Positions 7,332 to 8,448 of a DNA stretch of 8,448 bases are shown piece after piece (the first letter of the stretch is position 1; each line of letters starts with the position of its first letter). The translations under genes were made by a program, and so were the position numbers. A model generated the notes under the pieces. It searched no databases. It was not told where the DNA came from and saw nothing but the letters and a program-made list of their open reading frames with translations. This DNA comes from UBA8110 sp964597275 (GTDB lineage: Bacteria; SAR324; NAC60-12), in contig CAZQXS010000148.1 in the NCBI GenBank assembly GCA_964597275.1, forward strand, positions 1-8,448, given 5' to 3'.

Positions 7332-8140
7332 CGGAACAAATCCTTTTCCTTGGGACGGATCAAGGCCGAGGCGGGCGTGTTGGAAGCGGAAACGCCGTAG
7401 CCCCGAATCAGCACCACGGGTTGGCCTTCCGCCGCCTGACCTTGCAACAGCGACGCGGCGGCGGACAACTCATCGGCAATCGCCTGTTCGCTCACTCGCA
7501 GCGGCTCCCCAAACAGATCGGGCCGACCCCGCAAATCCAGCAGGGCGGGCAGTCCGGCCACTCCCAACGCCGTGCCCACTGTGCCATTACGCCATGCGCG
7601 TCCGAGGCTGTCGTTGATGATCACCGCAACTTCCGCCTGAGTCCGCTCCCGCAGCCACTCCCGCAGCCGAGCCGCCGACGCATCCGGATCAAGCGGCAAC
7701 AACAGCACTTGCTCCGTGTCTCCATCTGTTTCCACGTTCGAGTGATCAATTCCGGCATTGGCCAACACCACGCCCTGACGGTTCTCCGCGATGATCACTC
7801 CGGAGCGATGCCGCACGATTTTGCGGGATTCCGAGAGGATCAATTCCACCAGGCGAGGATCCTTTTCCGTGGCTTCGGCCAGTTGGACCGCTCGTTCCGA
7901 AGGCCGCACCCCTGCCAGCTTGACGGCGCGACCTTCCGACTTGGAAACAATTTTCTGCGCAACCACGAGAATGTCTCCGTCTGCTAGGACCAAATCCGTT
8001 TGTTTCAGGATATCCAGAATCAAATCGGCCAGATCGTCCCCCGGACCCACCAGCGGCATGCCCACCAGCGCGGTCAGGGACAAAGCGGCGGGTGGCGGGT
8101 GGCGGGTGGCGGGTGGTTGACGGTCAGCGGGGGAAGTCAT
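7328..8140 (-). CDS. cofE: CofE, coenzyme F420-0:L-glutamate ligase
   Basis: CofE adds glutamates to F420-0 using GTP, making the oligoglutamate tail. The 270-residue product has VGMPLVGPGDDLADLI (26-41), DGDILVVAQKIVSKSEGR (54-71), ESRKIVRHR (104-112), NAGIDHSNVE (128-137), IINDSLGRAWRNG (174-186) and IRGYGVSASN (245-254). Its length matches stand-alone CofE; it lacks the C-terminal nitroreductase-like domain of actinobacterial FbiB, which reduces dehydro-F420-0. Residues 9-18 (PPATRHPPPA) are encoded by a tandem 7-bp repeat and lie before the conserved start of the domain. The start at 8140 has only a distant GAGG (13 nt away); a GTG or ATG near residues 26-28 is a possible alternative, but would cut into the conserved N-terminus. 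It lies 41 nt after npdG and overlaps cofD by 4 nt. Confidence 0.94.
   Translation of the reverse strand: MTSPADRQPPATRHPPPAALSLTALVGMPLVGPGDDLADLILDILKQTDLVLADGDILVVAQKIVSKSEGRAVKLAGVRPSERAVQLAEATEKDPRLVELILSESRKIVRHRSGVIIAENRQGVVLANAGIDHSNVETDGDTEQVLLLPLDPDASAARLREWLRERTQAEVAVIINDSLGRAWRNGTVGTALGVAGLPALLDLRGRPDLFGEPLRVSEQAIADELSAAASLLQGQAAEGQPVVLIRGYGVSASNTPASALIRPKEKDLFR
8087..8114. repeat. Tandem 7-bp repeat, four copies, in the 5' end of cofE
   Basis: GGCGGGT on the + strand is repeated four times without change at 8087-8093, 8094-8100, 8101-8107 and 8108-8114. Read on the cofE strand it is ACCCGCC x4, encoding residues 9-18. Because 7 is not a multiple of 3, gain or loss of one unit shifts the frame. 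Confidence 0.95.
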
Positions 8141-8181
8141 TTTTGGAACTCTGCCTCTATTGGAACTTTGTTCCTTAACAA

Positions 8182-8448
8182 CTAATGCCCAACGATACGG
8201 ATGCCCGCCCCATTGAGTTGGTAGCGCTTGTTGAGGAAAATCAGCACGGGGGTGAGGGATTCGCTGACCACGGAATTGTCAATGGGACCGCCGTGCCAGC
8301 CCTTCAAGCCTGCGGCTTCGACGAGGGAAAGCACGAGGGTTCGCGCCTCCACGTTGTTGCCACAAACCAGCACTTCGCCGGCAATCTCTTCGGCTTCGGT
8401 CAAATGCGCGGCGGAAACGGTCTGAAACGCTGAAACCACCCGCACGTT
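8182..8448 (-). CDS. npdG: NADPH-dependent F420 reductase (F420H2:NADP oxidoreductase), 5' partial
   Basis: Only the C-terminal 88 residues are in the window; the frame is open to the right edge. The enzyme (also called Fno) moves hydride between NADPH and F420 and links the coenzyme to the cell's NADP pool. Visible hallmarks are RVVSAFQTVSAAHL, then GEVLVCGNNVEARTLVLSLV, then GGPIDNSVVSESLTPVLIFL and the final GAGIRIVGH, which match the C-terminal domain of this family. The Rossmann-type NADP-binding N-terminus lies outside. Its stop is 41 nt before cofE on the same strand, so it is probably the first visible gene of an npdG-cofE-cofD operon. Its presence argues that F420 is used as a redox cofactor in this organism, not merely made. 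Confidence 0.9.
   Translation of the reverse strand, partial: NVRVVSAFQTVSAAHLTEAEEIAGEVLVCGNNVEARTLVLSLVEAAGLKGWHGGPIDNSVVSESLTPVLIFLNKRYQLNGAGIRIVGH

Noticed and set aside
6288..7400. A 370-codon open frame on the plus strand opposite cofD
   Set aside because: It is the antisense shadow of cofD, has no recognisable domain, and the cofD frame on the other strand has every family motif.
8087..8114. A CRISPR-like array
   Set aside because: The unit is 7 bp, directly tandem without spacers, and lies inside a gene.

Overview
The window is about 8.4 kb of GC-rich bacterial DNA, tightly packed with genes. It carries most of a coenzyme F420 biosynthesis locus. The gene set is a fused FO synthase, stand-alone CofC, CofD and CofE, an NADP:F420 oxidoreductase, and a UPF0280/amino-acid-synthesis-family pair that I associate mainly with proteobacteria. 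Together with two kinds of dispersed palindromic repeat, this suggests a Gram-negative bacterium with F420, either a proteobacterium or a related uncultured lineage, rather than an actinobacterium or methanogen. This is inference. A run of exactly 100 N at 1440-1539 marks a scaffold join, so the window looks like a draft or metagenome assembly.

Layout. Positions 1-1439 (+ strand) hold the 3' part of a UPF0280 (ApbE-like) gene overlapping a PF06684 'amino acid synthesis' (DUF1185) gene whose end is lost in the gap. Positions 1540-4597 (- strand) hold cofC followed by fbiC, overlapping by 11 nt; the fbiC 3' end is lost in the gap. Positions 4598-4769 are a divergent intergenic region. Positions 4770-6193 (+) hold mtnP and apt, joined by an ATGA overlap. 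Positions 6194-6335 are a convergent intergenic region with a strong inverted-repeat element that runs into the end of cofD. Positions 6336-8448 (-) hold npdG (5' end outside the window), cofE and cofD in one operon; cofE and cofD share an ATGA overlap.

How the genes work together. FbiC makes the deazaflavin FO with two radical-SAM domains. CofC activates a phosphorylated three-carbon acid with GTP. CofD joins the two to give F420-0 (or its dehydro form). CofE adds glutamates. NpdG passes hydride between NADPH and F420. MtnP and Apt salvage methylthioadenosine and adenine. Because each radical-SAM half of FbiC releases 5'-deoxyadenosine, which enzymes of the MtnP family can also cleave, the mtnP-apt pair may clean up a by-product of F420 synthesis.

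Most unusual points: (1) a palindromic dispersed repeat sits in frame inside the UPF0280 gene and is translated; (2) a second, unrelated paired palindromic repeat supplies the last codons and the stop codon of cofD, with the stop in a hairpin loop; (3) a salvage operon for radical-SAM by-products lies inside the F420 locus; (4) four copies of a 7-bp repeat lie in the 5' end of cofE. No RNA genes, CRISPR arrays, transposase genes or prophage genes are visible.
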